A DNA stretch of 64,000 bases from Strix aluco. Lineage: Eukaryota > Chordata > Aves > Strigiformes > Strigidae. Where the stretch lies: assembly GCF_031877795.1 (NCBI RefSeq), contig NC_133971.1, forward strand, positions 11,696,325 to 11,760,324, in the 5' to 3' direction. Positions 38,936-51,479 of this stretch are shown one piece after another (the first letter of the stretch is position 1; each line of letters begins with the position of its first letter). The position numbers and the translations under genes were made by a program. The notes beneath the pieces were generated by a model. That model was not told the DNA's origin, made no database searches, and saw nothing but the letters and a program-made list of their open reading frames with translations.

Positions 38936-41429
38936 ACAGACTAGTCAGTGCTGGTTTTGGTGTCAATACACCTTTTTGGTACAGCGAGCACTTTAAATAA
39001 TGTGATCCAGATAATCATGATGTCCCAAAAATATAGATGCTCTGAGGGATCCAATGGGTAAGTGTCTCCATGAAAAACCTTGCACTGAGACCAATCTTGC
39101 ACTACAGTGAAGGAGCAGTTTAAACATACTCCCTCTGTCCCAGAGAGGATGGCTGTGAGCCAGGGTCACTGCTAAACCCCAGAGTGATGGGATGCTCTCC
39201 AGTGTGCCTGCCAGAAACACCGCTGCTGTAACCACCTAGTCCGGAAGGCTCCCCACTCAGCATGCTGTCCTGAGCTGGAAAACTTATGATAAGCTTCTGA
39301 GGTAAGCAGTAAAAATGGGTGGCTAGCACAGGATTCTAGGTGTCACTGTTGGGCCAAGTCCCTCAAAGACTGATATGGCAATGACTAATTTCCAGGCACC
39401 AAAAATAATGCCTTCTATATGCTTCTAGGGAATTAAACTAAACAAAGACTGTATAGCCCGTCAACAGGCAAAATAAGGCAAAATGCAAGGGGAAGAAAGG
39501 AATCTTCTTCTGTACACTTCATGGTATTTTTTCTTATGTTTTTTAATAGTTTTTGATGTTTGGAGCTCCAAAGTACTGCCAAAACTAGTACAATTACACT
39601 GTATGAAGCTACTGCAGTTACATTCATTATTCCTGATTATCAAAAATAACAACTTTAATCTCAAAACATGTACTGAGTGTTGAGGAAAAATCTAGGGCAC
39701 AAGAATATTCAGAATAAGTTTAAGATACGAGGGAATGACAGTTTCTTCTTCATCTATGAAAGAAGATTTCTTTTCATGTATCCAAGATGATACCATACTG
39801 TTCAGCTTCAAAATTCAACATGTTTTTTCTTCTCAAAAAGTATAAAACTCTCAAATCCTTCCCTAAAATATTAACTAGCAAGTGGACTGTGTTAAGGTTC
39901 CCTGAATCATCTCTTGGAAGAAGCCATGTCTTCCTAAACTACACTGCTTCCAAATATATTTGCCAAGTGAAAGGGGAAGTGGCGCCCAGACTCAGTAGAG
40001 GCATTTCATCAAAATTTATTAGTGGTAGATGTTATCACTTTGGTCAAGCCAGTATATTGCAGTTTAAACATTTCAAACTTTTAAAATATTGAACATAGAT
40101 AATTTTGAAGAGGCTGAATTTTTATTTATTTCCTTAAACTACTTAAAAATACATTCTATAAACTTTTCTTCTACATCTCTCACCTATTTAGGCTTCTTAT
40201 ATTAAAAGCATCACTATATCACCTCTCTACTAAACAAAATTTCCTGCTATAGATTGTATGAACAAGGACCCTAATTCTGCTGTACTTCTTACGAATTATT
40301 TTTCTTCCTCTTCTTGCCTGTTAATGACACCAAAATGGTATGCAACACAGACATAAATTGTCTTCAATGACTGCAATTACAGATTTTACAGTATTCAGAA
40401 GTCAAATCTAACACTTTTCAGTGTAAAAAGATGATGTTTAAGGAATGCTGATTATGAATATATTACTGTTTTAAACTGGGTATGTGGAGAACTGAACCAA
40501 TTTATCCATCTTTCCTTATGTATGGAAATCACTGTTGATTTTAAACATGAAACTATTGGTATGGTTTGAGTTTAACTTTATACTGGAGTAAATAGTTGCT
40601 ATTCAGCTTGACAAAATTCGTCTTGTTTTTATATTAAGGGATATGTTTTCTTTTTTAAAATTCAGATAGTTTTTTGCTTTAATAGTGCTTAGACTTTGCC
40701 TTGCAAGTACTATCAAATTCTTTAAAAGACAGAATTAGCACACTTCAAGGATTAAGCTTGAATTTAAATATTTAGCACTTCTCATAAAAGTGACCCAGTT
40801 TCAAAAATACTATCAGTAAAATTCCACATATGGCCACAAAGCTGCAATCACTTTCTATGCATGATTACTTATATGATGAGCATTTTCAGATCCAATTTCA
40901 GAGAATCCATGAGAAAAGCTAGAAACATGTTTCTCCACATACAGCTTTTAGGAACCAATTTAGAGAATTTGAGAAATACGCAATCATACAGGAAACCTGT
41001 CTTTAAAAAGCTTATGAATTCTGAATGATCCTGGGGATTAGATATCTCTATGTGACTGTAATCTCCATTATCAATGTGGTTTGTGATCCTTTCAATGACT
41101 TAAATTTCAGAGGACAGTGATACGTGGCTCATGTATCATTGTCATCACCATGTATCACTAGCTTGGTTAGCTGCTAACCAGGAAGACTCCCATTCCAAAA
41201 AAAGCATCTTTGATGATAGCCTGGCCGAAGCTAATAAAAACAATTTTCACTTTGAGTAGCTAGGTTTGAGATTGAAAAATTCTCGAATGACAGGAAACAG
41301 AAATCATTGCTCTACTCTTTAAAAATGAAGACACTGAAGAACATTACAAAACTGGAATTTTAAGGAAGTATGTATTATATTTACAATGGATTTTGACAAG
41401 CATTACTGCCAGGGTCTGGGAAATGAATG
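38936..41429. other. Intergenic, no recognised feature
   Basis: AT-rich sequence between the probable LTR and the CR1. The first 40 bases may still belong to the LTR. Confidence 0.6.
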
Positions 41430-42285
41430 GAGCTGCATCACAAGACAGGACAGGATGCCATTCAGAGGAACCTTGACAAGCTCAAGAAGTGGGTCTATGT
41501 GAACCTCAGGAGGTTCAACAAGGCCAAGTACAAGGTCCTGTACCTGTGCTGGGCCAACAGGCAACAATCAATACAGGCTGGGGGATGAAGGGATTGAGAG
41601 AAGCTCTGTGGAGAAGGACTTGGGGGTACTGGTGGATGAAAAACTGGACATGAGCCAGCAATGTGCATTCACAGCCCAGAAAGTCAACCGTATCCTGGGC
41701 TACACCAAAAGAAGTGTGGCCAGCAGCTCAAGGGAGGTGATTCTGTCCCTCTATTCTGCTCTGGTGAGACCCCACCAGGAGTACTGCATCCAGCTCTGCA
41801 GTACTCAGCACAGGAAAGGAGTGGGCCTGTTGGAGCAGGTCCAGAGGAGGGCCACGAAAACGATCAGCGGGATGGAACACCTCTGCTATGAAGAAAGACT
41901 ACGAGAGTTGGGGTTGTTCAGCCTCGAGAAGAACAGGCTCCAGGGAGATCTTATAGCAGCCTTCCAGTACTTAAAGGGGGCTACAGGAAAGGCAGAGAGA
42001 GACATTTTACCAGGGCCTGTAGTGACAGGACAGGGGGTAATGGTTTTGAACTGAAAGAGGGTAGATTTAGAGTAGATATAAGGAAGGAATTCTTTACTGT
42101 GAGTGTGGTGAGACAGTTTGCCCAGAGAAAATTTTGGTGCCCCCTCCCTGGAAGTGTTCAAGGCCAGGTTGGATGGGGCTTTAAGCAACCTGGTCTAGTT
42201 GAAGATATTCTTGCTCATGGCAGGCAGGGTTGGACTAGATGACCTTTAATGGTCCCTTCCAACCCAACCATCTATGATTCTATGA
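41430..42285 (+). mobile_element. CR1 LINE, 5'-truncated copy
   Basis: The plus strand shows the second CR1 ORF from just after the reverse-transcriptase core to its end, then the 3' UTR and the terminal octamers (CTATGATTCTATGA at 42272-42285). A continuous frame at 41608-42054 reads [33 protein letters not shown] and [16 protein letters not shown]. The start near 41430 is where similarity fades; the preceding 30-40 bases may also belong. The frame is broken upstream of 41608 and after 42054, so the copy is inactive. Confidence 0.9.
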
Positions 42286-45200
42286 AGACAGGGGAATAGA
42301 CAGTGCTACAGCCCCCCCAGAGCAAGCTTCAATATGCACAGGTCCAGCAAATGGGGACCCAAAGCCACCAGTCTGGTAAGTGATGGAAAGGGGAGATCAG
42401 CTGCAGGCGTGGAAATCTCTGATCTGGCCTACAACTTGTATGAGCAGTATGCACAACAGTCACCCCAGCGGGGTTCCTGGAAGAATCATGTTTGAGGATT
42501 TAGCAAATCACTGTGTTTCCTTAATTAATGCAAAATTGCCTGGACAGACCAATAACAAGGTGGTATGTTATTGAAAGGACAGGTTGCTGGATCTCAGTCA
42601 CAATTTTTCAGAGAGGGAGAAGGCTCTAAATGTGCATGAAATAATGACAGACTACAAGGAGAGTAAAATGAGTGAAGAGTTGCTCCTGGTGGGAAGGAAA
42701 GGATTGGGGTGACTTCTTGACAGGGCATTTCAGGACACTTTAGGACAAGAGTGAGTCTGCCACACTTCACACTGCAGAGGGGCTTGTAAGCTGAAAGAAG
42801 TGGAGTTAAGACCTGAGAATTAATATATACTGAATCTCTGATCATTTACTTTCATCTGTTAGGAGCATATCATTAACCTCTAAGTTTTCCAGTTTTATTA
42901 CTGGTATCCCATAGATAATTTGTTCTCTTATCCAATACCAGTGGCTTTATAAGGGTTGATAAATGTTTGTACTGTACTTCGGATACTTACGATCCTATGA
43001 AAATACTAAGTACTAGTACAAATATAAAAACAGGGGAGCAACATGTGTTATTTTAAAATTATTTTTCCTTTAAATAGGTAAGTCCAAGAAATTAGTTTAT
43101 AAGGAAAATGTTATATATGATAGCAGTCACAATGAAAAGAAGATCAAAAAGTTGAGAGCCCTGAAGTTATTAATTTACTTTTGAGACTGTTTCAACAGAA
43201 AGCGTAAAGAAAGATGTGAGAAGAGAGATAGAGTTCCTTTAAGACTGTTTTAGAATATTTCCTAGAAAAGGATACAGACCATTTTAGGAGTAAATCAGGT
43301 ACATATAAAGATAGAGTAGTGGCAAAGATAATACCATTCTGATAATTCCCTTCCTTGGGGAAAAAAAATAAAACTTGTGATTCTTTATTCTTCAGATGAC
43401 AATAGCTCCTTCTGTTATTATTTCTGCAGTGCTCTTACATACTTCTGTGCAATCTTCTCAGTGATTTTTCCAAATCTGTTTCTGAGCCAGTTGTGCAGGT
43501 AAGTTCCTGTCCTCTTCATGCCTCCTGTTGTGTTGGTAACTAAGCTATGAGGTAAAGGAGAGGCTTGTAGAACAAAACTAGAGAGCTTCTTTCAAGGGAG
43601 GAGTCACGTTTTCTTTTTTTCTATTTGGTTGAAATCTACATTTTCTACAAGAAAGTGCCATCATTTGGAAATGCATTCCTGCTGATGCACCTTAGTAGGA
43701 GTGAGAGAAATGAAAGCCTAAAGTTCAGATGAGGATCAAGCTGTAGGTTTATATCTACAAAGAGACTGAGAAAGAATGTCAGAAAATGCAATTTGTCTGA
43801 CAGAAATACATTTTTCAGAGAAAACTTTGAAATGTTGACAGAATTGCAATTAAAAGGAAGGATCCTGTCTTACCTAAATGATATAATGTGGCAATGCTCA
43901 GTACAAACTGCTGAGCTTTGAAAGTGCCAGCTCTTGATAAGGAAGAGATGCAAAATATGAAAAAGCTCTCAGGTATCACAGCCTTGAACCGACAGAGCTA
44001 CTACGTTTATCAACTGGGACTAGTGAGATTCCTTAGTAAAACACAAGACTGTGATATGTGAGTATTTCTCTCAGCAAATAGTGCTGCAGTGTATTATTTC
44101 AGTTACTGACTGTGCAACAATAGTAGGTTATATCATCACTAGGACAATCACAGTCTTTAACATACAACTTTACATATAATAAGAATTCCACACCGAAGGG
44201 CGTATCAACTGGTAGATGAAATTCTGTGGTTGCTCAGTCCTTGGGACAAACCCACATACCACAAGGAATATGTGAAAATCTGGCCTTCTGCATGTACAAG
44301 TATTTTTCTTCTTACTTGGTGTATTTAGATTCCCGGGACTTTTCATCAGGATTTCTCATGCCTCAGGTTTCCTGGGATACAAGAAACAAATTTGGACCAC
44401 AGAAACTAATTTAATAATTACTTCATTTTTCCAAATGCCAGTTTAGATTAGAAATTCAAGTTTCTTCTAGCAGAAATAGGACAGTAGAGATAACACTAGC
44501 GTTAATGGTCTTGTGTTATCTAGCTCCATGGAGGTCTTGTTGAATGGTGATGTTCTAGCTGGGGACCATAACTCTTCACAGTCCTGATGTCCTAACATCA
44601 GTTAGCATCTCTAGTCTAAGTGTCATTGGTCTAAGTAAAAATCAACTTGTTGATGATGTCTTAATTTCGTATTTTACCCAGGCCTAGTGAGCACTCTCTT
44701 TCCACACAGCAACAATATTTAACTAGGCTTATCTACCAGGCAGCTTCCTGCTTCTGGTGGTGCTGAGCCATCACCATAGTACAATTTGCTTCAAGATGTC
44801 ATTTTGTCACTTACTGGAAATAAGATTTTCCCCTAGTCCTACACTGTTATTATCACAGTCCTTCAGCATGGCAGGTACTTTGCAGTGACCCAAGTATTCT
44901 TATTCTTTACAAATTATTCCAATGCCAGTGCTTTATACTTGTGTGTGCAGTGACAGGTCATTATAAAGGATTATTACAAATAAAATATATTTGTGTGAAC
45001 ACAGTGAAACTTCATGCAAAAAAGCTGTATGTTGTTGACCATGGATGGGTCTGTCATGGTCACCATCATCATCCAGCATCATTGTGTTTGCCTCTTGTTT
45101 GGTGAACCCTGGGACATTGTGGAAAGATGGCTTAATAAAGATGTGACAAGCTATAAGATAGTAACACAATGAAGTTATGAGATTTTTTTTTAACCCTGGG

Positions 45201-46165
45201 GCACATAAAATTAAATATCTAACTACAACCCTCATTCTCACAGTGTTTAGTGCCCACAGTTGCCTTCATTAGACGTCTAAGAATTAAATACTTAAAAGAC
45301 ATTTTTTTAATATATAATAATTAATGTAAAAATAATTTTAGTAACAGCTGAGAACAAAAAGTTAGAGTTCCTGTAAGATGGAAATTAAACACAATTCTCT
45401 AACACGTGTGCCGACTTCATGGGTTGCAACCTGCACAGTGGAAGCCCGTATGTCCCCCATTTCATTGTTTCTCACTGTGTTGGGTTTTTTCACTAACTCA
45501 TTCTTCTCTGAGGATGACCAATTTGCAAAAAACTTCACCTCTTTGTGTAAACCTCTTTTAGAGGGAAGTTGATATAAATAATTTGTAAGTTACAAAGAGA
45601 GGAAAGTTACAGGATAGAGATTTTATTCTTGTCGTAACTGTTGTTTTCCTATTCGCTTTGTATTGATGGCCATTGTCCTGTGAGCAATAGAAAACAACTT
45701 GTCAGGAAAGTCTCGGATATAGGTGTACATGTACTGCATATCCTGGAATTGCCTGGGTTTGCCTGGTTTTGTCTCCTGTTTCTCGTTTCCTTAGTTGAGG
45801 TTATAACCTCAGAATTAGAAAAGAAAAATGATAGTAACCATAATAACCTCAGTAATTATCAAGTAACTTCATTTTAATGCCCCTGAAAGGCACTTCAGTG
45901 GTTTTGTATATAATTATTCAGAAAAAAGCCTCTGCCTCTTCTGCCAACATATTGAAAAGCAGGGATTCTTCCTTCAGATGCCTTAGTACAGTCACGCCCA
46001 GGTTACCAGGTAAACTCTATGAGTTGTGGTTGAACACACAGTATTAAACACATCACTAAAACTAGAACAGCCATGAAGTTCAAATCAAATCTCTTAATCC
46101 AGGTGGGAGAGAGGGTTTAAGCAGGAGGAAAAGGATTTGTCATAACTACAATAGAAATGTAATGG
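42286..46165. other. Intergenic, no recognised feature
   Basis: AT-rich sequence with no repeat ends or coding features recognised. Confidence 0.65.
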
Positions 46166-46430
46166 TGCGAGGATCTGAAAGAGGTCATCTAGCCCATCCA
46201 CCTGCTCAGAGACAGGGTGTATACCATCTCTAAGAGATACTTAATCTCTTCTTGAATCACCTTCACTGGAGAATTACGACAAATGCCCTGTATAATCTGA
46301 TCCAGTGCTTAACTATACTTAAACTATGCTTAAACAGAAAGTTTTTTTCTTATAATGTACTCCACAGTACTCTTCATGAACACATCCAGCCTCTGCAAGA
46401 GCATGACACCAGGTTGCATTCAGAGTGGTT
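46166..46430 (-). mobile_element. Old CR1 3' end, diverged
   Basis: The plus strand reads GAGGTCATCTAGCCCATCC, CCTGCTCAGAGACAGGGT, TCACTGGAGAATTACGAC and TGATCCAGTGCTTAACTATAC, which is the complement of the 3' region of an old CR1 subfamily. The terminal octamers are no longer recognisable. The right limit is uncertain. Confidence 0.65.
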
Positions 46431-48912
46431 ACTGTATAAACTTGGGGAATTTTCAAAGCACTATTATTGCATCCTAGAGTAGTACATTTGAATACCTGAC
46501 CTCTCATCTTTGAGTCTAACATTGTCTTTATCACATTTAATCTTGCTGATGTATTAATTTTCAGGAATTGTAACTTACTTCCACACACCCAGTGTATCAA
46601 CAGGCTGCTTGTGCTAGACCAGTCTGCCTGCCAGGCCAGCTGATGCTGTCCAAGTACCCTCATTTCAGATCCTGTAAGAAGCAGTATAGAACAAAGTTCC
46701 TCAAATCAGGAAAAGCTGCTCTTTGAGGTTACATTTTTGAGGTAATCATAATACTATCACACTGGTATCTCTCTTTGAACTGCTCCCTCCTTTCAAACAG
46801 CATGTTAAGAAGAAGAAAGAATGTAACTTTTAAAATGAAACTTTGAAAAAAAAAGTCTTATGGATGAGCTCTTCAAGGCACTCTACAGAATATCTTTATG
46901 AGCAAGTCCAAAGGGAATAAAATGAAACTTGCTTATCTTTCACAAGCTTTTCTACCATTTGCCTGAATTTTCATCAATGCTTCACTAAAAAAGAGAAATT
47001 TAGTTGTACCTTTGCCAGAGGAAATAAGAAAAGGAATTAGGTTTCTTAGGAAAGTCTTTGGGACTCAGATGACAGTCTACAGCACTCCACAAGTATAGAT
47101 CCAGAAGTTCAGTAACCAGAAATTAATATGAATGCATTTCTTTAAGCTGAAAGAAGAGAACAACCTCAAAACATTGCCTACCCACTTCCAGAGCTAAACT
47201 TAAAAAGCAGGGTTTTTTCCCAATATACTCTCACTCTGTGTGTACTGCTTAATACAAGTGTAAAATTTTAAATATATTTAAATATATTCCAGTAGTTGGA
47301 TCCAAAATATTCTAGTCTCATTTCTTCCTTCATGCACTTGATCCAGTGAGCTTGGAAACATTATGAACATTAAGGTGAAAGAACTGTACACTAGATTCAC
47401 AGTGTATTGAGGCATGCTGGTATTTCCAAATAATTCCTCTCCTCTCCAGCTGTCTTTGACCATAGCCATGCCATGCCTTTGAGCCAGGCACCACATCTTC
47501 TTCGAAGGTGCCTCTGTCCACAACTCAATATGAGAGCTTTTGTGACTCCAGCTTCAGAGAGACCCAGGACTCCTGCCACCTCCTCTGAGCAGGAAAGGAC
47601 TTGCCCAAGCACTGATGCCTGCTGGAGCCCTTCCACATCAAAGTGCAATCTCACTCCATTTGTATTTTGACCCCAACAGATGTCTGTGCCACAGAATCCA
47701 TTCCAATGCCACTTATTACTTAGAAATAGGTAGGATTTCGGTGTTTATCCATGTCAACTGTCATAAAGAGTCCAGGTTCTTTCAGTGGCCTTCGTACTCA
47801 TCAAATGTAAAGGAATCCTTGATTTCAAATAAATTTGAGCAGTTCAGCTGTAACTGTACTGAGGTTAACATCTACTTTGACAGGGAACTTACAGCAGTAA
47901 TTTCTGTCAATCATAGTATTTCTTTCTCCTTCCTTTGGCCACATAAGAGGTGTAAGACATTTGCCTAGGGACTGGAAGACAGTGGGGTTATTCAGTTTTA
48001 TAAGCTTCACCATTTCTGAAATCCAGGAAAAGGGAACACAGTTTGACTATACCCCCTATTAACTGTATAAAAAAATAACATATGGGCTAGCTTAGAATAG
48101 AAGACAGGACATTAATAACTTTTAGCTTTTCTGGTTATTACAAAAGTAATTACGATGTCTGGGATTTTTTTTTTTTTTTACTTTAAGCAGAAAACATTAG
48201 GTTTGCTGTGTTCATAACTCATAAGAGCTCTGTAAATATAAATAGCCTATGTTATGACACTTTTAAAAATCTTTATTATGATAAACGCAAGCAACTTAAT
48301 TTGTCAAATGCACAACTGCTCAGAATAATCTGCATACACCATTTCTGTCTAGTTTCCAAGGTGAATGGATAGGAAATGCAGCCAGATTTGCAAAGGTATA
48401 AAAACTGATAAATCTTTTCAACTTTTTTTGTTCTCTGATGTTAATGGAGATAAAAACATGCATTAATCCATTTGTAAGCAAATTCCTTAATTTTTCCAAG
48501 GAATCTATCAAGCAAGAGTAAATGTTTAACGTAATCAAATTACTAGACACAATTACATTTTAAGAAAATAATTCTATTTAGTAGCAATTTTTTTAATAAA
48601 ACAACTTTTATTATCTCTTTTTGTTTGAGAAGATTTGATGGAAGTTTGCTATATGGAAAAACACAAGAAGAAACATGCACCTGACTGCACCAACTTCTCT
48701 CTTGTAGGACGGTAGGGATGAATAGTACAGTTTTAATGACTTTGATTAAAAAAATTGCCTCTCTATTTTTACTTCTAAATGTATGAATCGTTATAGTTAG
48801 AAATGTGCTCCAGTTGTGTATGCAGAAGGATGTCTACTCTCAGAGGTCTTAGAAGGAAGCTTGGGATTGCTGCATCATCATACCTATTTCAAATGTTATC
48901 TTCCAGCATATG

Positions 48913-49131
48913 TCAAATCAAATCCACTGACTGTCCTCTTTTAGAATACCCTTTTACCTTGAATTTAGGTCCTGACTGCCTCATGACAGAAACGGTAAAA
49001 AGTTCTTTTTGCAATTTTTTCACCTCTCTGTTGTATGTTGATGAACGGGCATATTCAGGACTGAGTTCCATGTCATCTGGGTGCACTAGCAAGTCCAGTG
49101 CCTGCTTGGGTGTTGCCATAGTGCTGTGCAA
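48913..49131 (-). other. Unassigned 72-codon frame with protein-like composition
   Basis: The minus-strand frame is rich in charged residues (STYNREVKKLQKELF, then PKFKVKGYSKRGQ), unlike the surrounding AT-driven frames. It could be a fragment of an exon or retrocopy, but no family is recognised. It ends at a stop, has no visible splice sites that I trust, and lies in single-copy DNA. A plus-strand frame of 123 codons covers the same place and looks non-coding. Chance remains likely. Confidence 0.18.
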
Positions 49132-51465
49132 TGTAGTTCTAGCTAATTACACAAAGGTTACACTGGATTTATGAAAGGGCATTAAAAAGGAGTAAAATCA
49201 TAAACAAGCACATTGACAATCTATATTAATTCAAATTTCAACATAAAATTTGCTAAAACATTGTGTGTTAAGACAAAAATACCTCAGGGATGACTATCTG
49301 GTTTTGCTAATACTGTGTACTAATGATGAAGAAATATATAGGAAGCTACAGGATAACTTCTAAGAACAAGTAAAGAAACCATTTAATTTTTACGAGGCAG
49401 ATTAGGTCTACATGACTTGCTGCAGAAGCCTCACTGATGGGGTATGGAGAGGATGCAATTATTAGATGAAGCTAGAAGACAGATGCATTCCTGCTAAAGT
49501 TATTTTCACAGGTAATATGATACAGGATATTTCCTTCTGACAGAGAAGTTACACTGGATAGCAGAAGCATGTAGGAAATGTCTATTTATCACTCAGCTGA
49601 ACAGCCTGACACTGTTTTACCACAAACCCTCTGAGATTTTCCTTGAAGATTTGGAAAGGGGAGAGAAGGGAGAAAAGAAAGGAAAGAGGAGAATGAAGAC
49701 TAAATATAAATATCCACAGTATATAGTTCTGGTTTTACCGCTAGGCAGCAAGTGGCTTGGACAGAGATCAAGGTTCATCTGCTTTTGCTCATGTTTTTTT
49801 CTGAAGCAGTTTGCTATCTAGCAGGAATTCTGCCTGTGTTTCATACAATCAATAGGAAAGCATAATAAAATGTGACCCCAGATACATAATTGCCTTGGGC
49901 CAGACACTCAACAGCAGCATATGGAATGAATAAGAGCATATGTAATGTATGTGCCAGAGCCATAACGACCATACCACTGTCTACTGCAATAAGCACATCC
50001 AGCTTTGCTATTCTTCAGTGATTCTATCATTTTGTGACTTTTGAACTAGTGAGGTTTTTCTGGCCTGTCATTTTAACTTTAGCTACGTGTTATGACTAAT
50101 CCAGCCAATGGGCACAAGTAGCTATGAATACAGGGAAAAGCAAAAGATGTTGTTACCGTGGCTACAAATGTAGCTCTGGAGTGAAGGACATGGTAAGAGA
50201 AGGAGGTGTGCTTTTCCCTAATGCACTTTGTTTCTCTCATGTCTTCTGCTTTGAAGAAGCTGGAATACATTCACACCCTTCTTCACTGTTTGATTCTTTA
50301 ATTAGTATCTAGCAATGCTCCACTTTTCTGCATGCAAAAGTTCTTTAGAAGCGCAGCTTATTCTGGAATAAGAAAGCAATAAGTGAAATAACAATTTTGT
50401 TTGCATACTTGCATTTGCTTTAGGGGAAAATTTGCTCAATAACTACTTTTCTCCATGTTTTTGGCTGACCATCCAAACCAGCAGAAGTGTACCAAAACTG
50501 CTGTATGTGGAGGGATGTTCTTCACAACAGCAGAGGTCAGTGAGCCTCACATTTTCTTACTATCTTTGGCTTGATCATGCTGGCTTTATGCCAGCCCTCA
50601 TGCATGCTGCTCAAAGGATTCTTTTAAGACAAGATCTAGAATTACCTTGAGAAGCTGCATGGAAATACACTAATAAAAGAAAAGTAGCTAGAATGGCAAA
50701 ATCGATACAAACAGCCTTGTCCATGCAGATGAGAGGCTTTTAGAAAACCTGACCTTCTTAGGAAGCATAAATACAAGTGACCAGAAAAGCCATGTTAGGA
50801 GTTATCAGAGTGCTGTGGGATGACACTAGTGACCAACAGAGAGCAATTACAAACTTTTGCTCAAATTTGCTCTGTTAGCAAAACACTGCTGAAGAACAAC
50901 TTAATGCTTCCAGTTGTCTTGATGGCATGAATAACGGTAGCACACTGACAGCTCTATTAAGGTGGACATATGACAGGTGTGTTTGAGTTTTACAGCAACA
51001 AGTTTCAGTACTTGCATTCTCTAATACAGAGAAGCCTATTATGCTTAGACATATTTGTTTAAACCTAACCATCCATGTTGTTTCTAATATATAATTATTT
51101 AATTATAATCCCAAAAGCATTGTTACTCAAATGAGTCATCAGTTCACTTCCTGCAGGTAATGAGCAGAATTTGTAGACATTTAATGTAATGGAATCCAGA
51201 ATACATTTGTGGAAAACAAAAGGTTAGTTATGAAGCTTTGAGTGCCTGTTTTAAAACATTTTGACTCTCAGATAAGGCAGCTATGCAAATTTATGAATAT
51301 CACAAGAATTTATTATTCAGAGGTAGCTACATGAAAAATCAGATTTTTATATCTAATAAAGCAGTGGGAAATACATTAAAATATTTAATCTCTATAAGTA
51401 AGGTGGTTCTCCTATTTTTATCACTGATGGCATTGTGTAGGGCTATTACTCATGAAGTGCTGTGT

Positions 51466-51479
51466 CCAGCAGGGGGTAG
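51466..51479 (+). promoter_or_regulatory. CTCF-like motif
   Basis: CCAGCAGGGGGTAG matches the CTCF core except for T in place of C at the twelfth position. It is a weak candidate, outside any recognised repeat. Confidence 0.25.
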
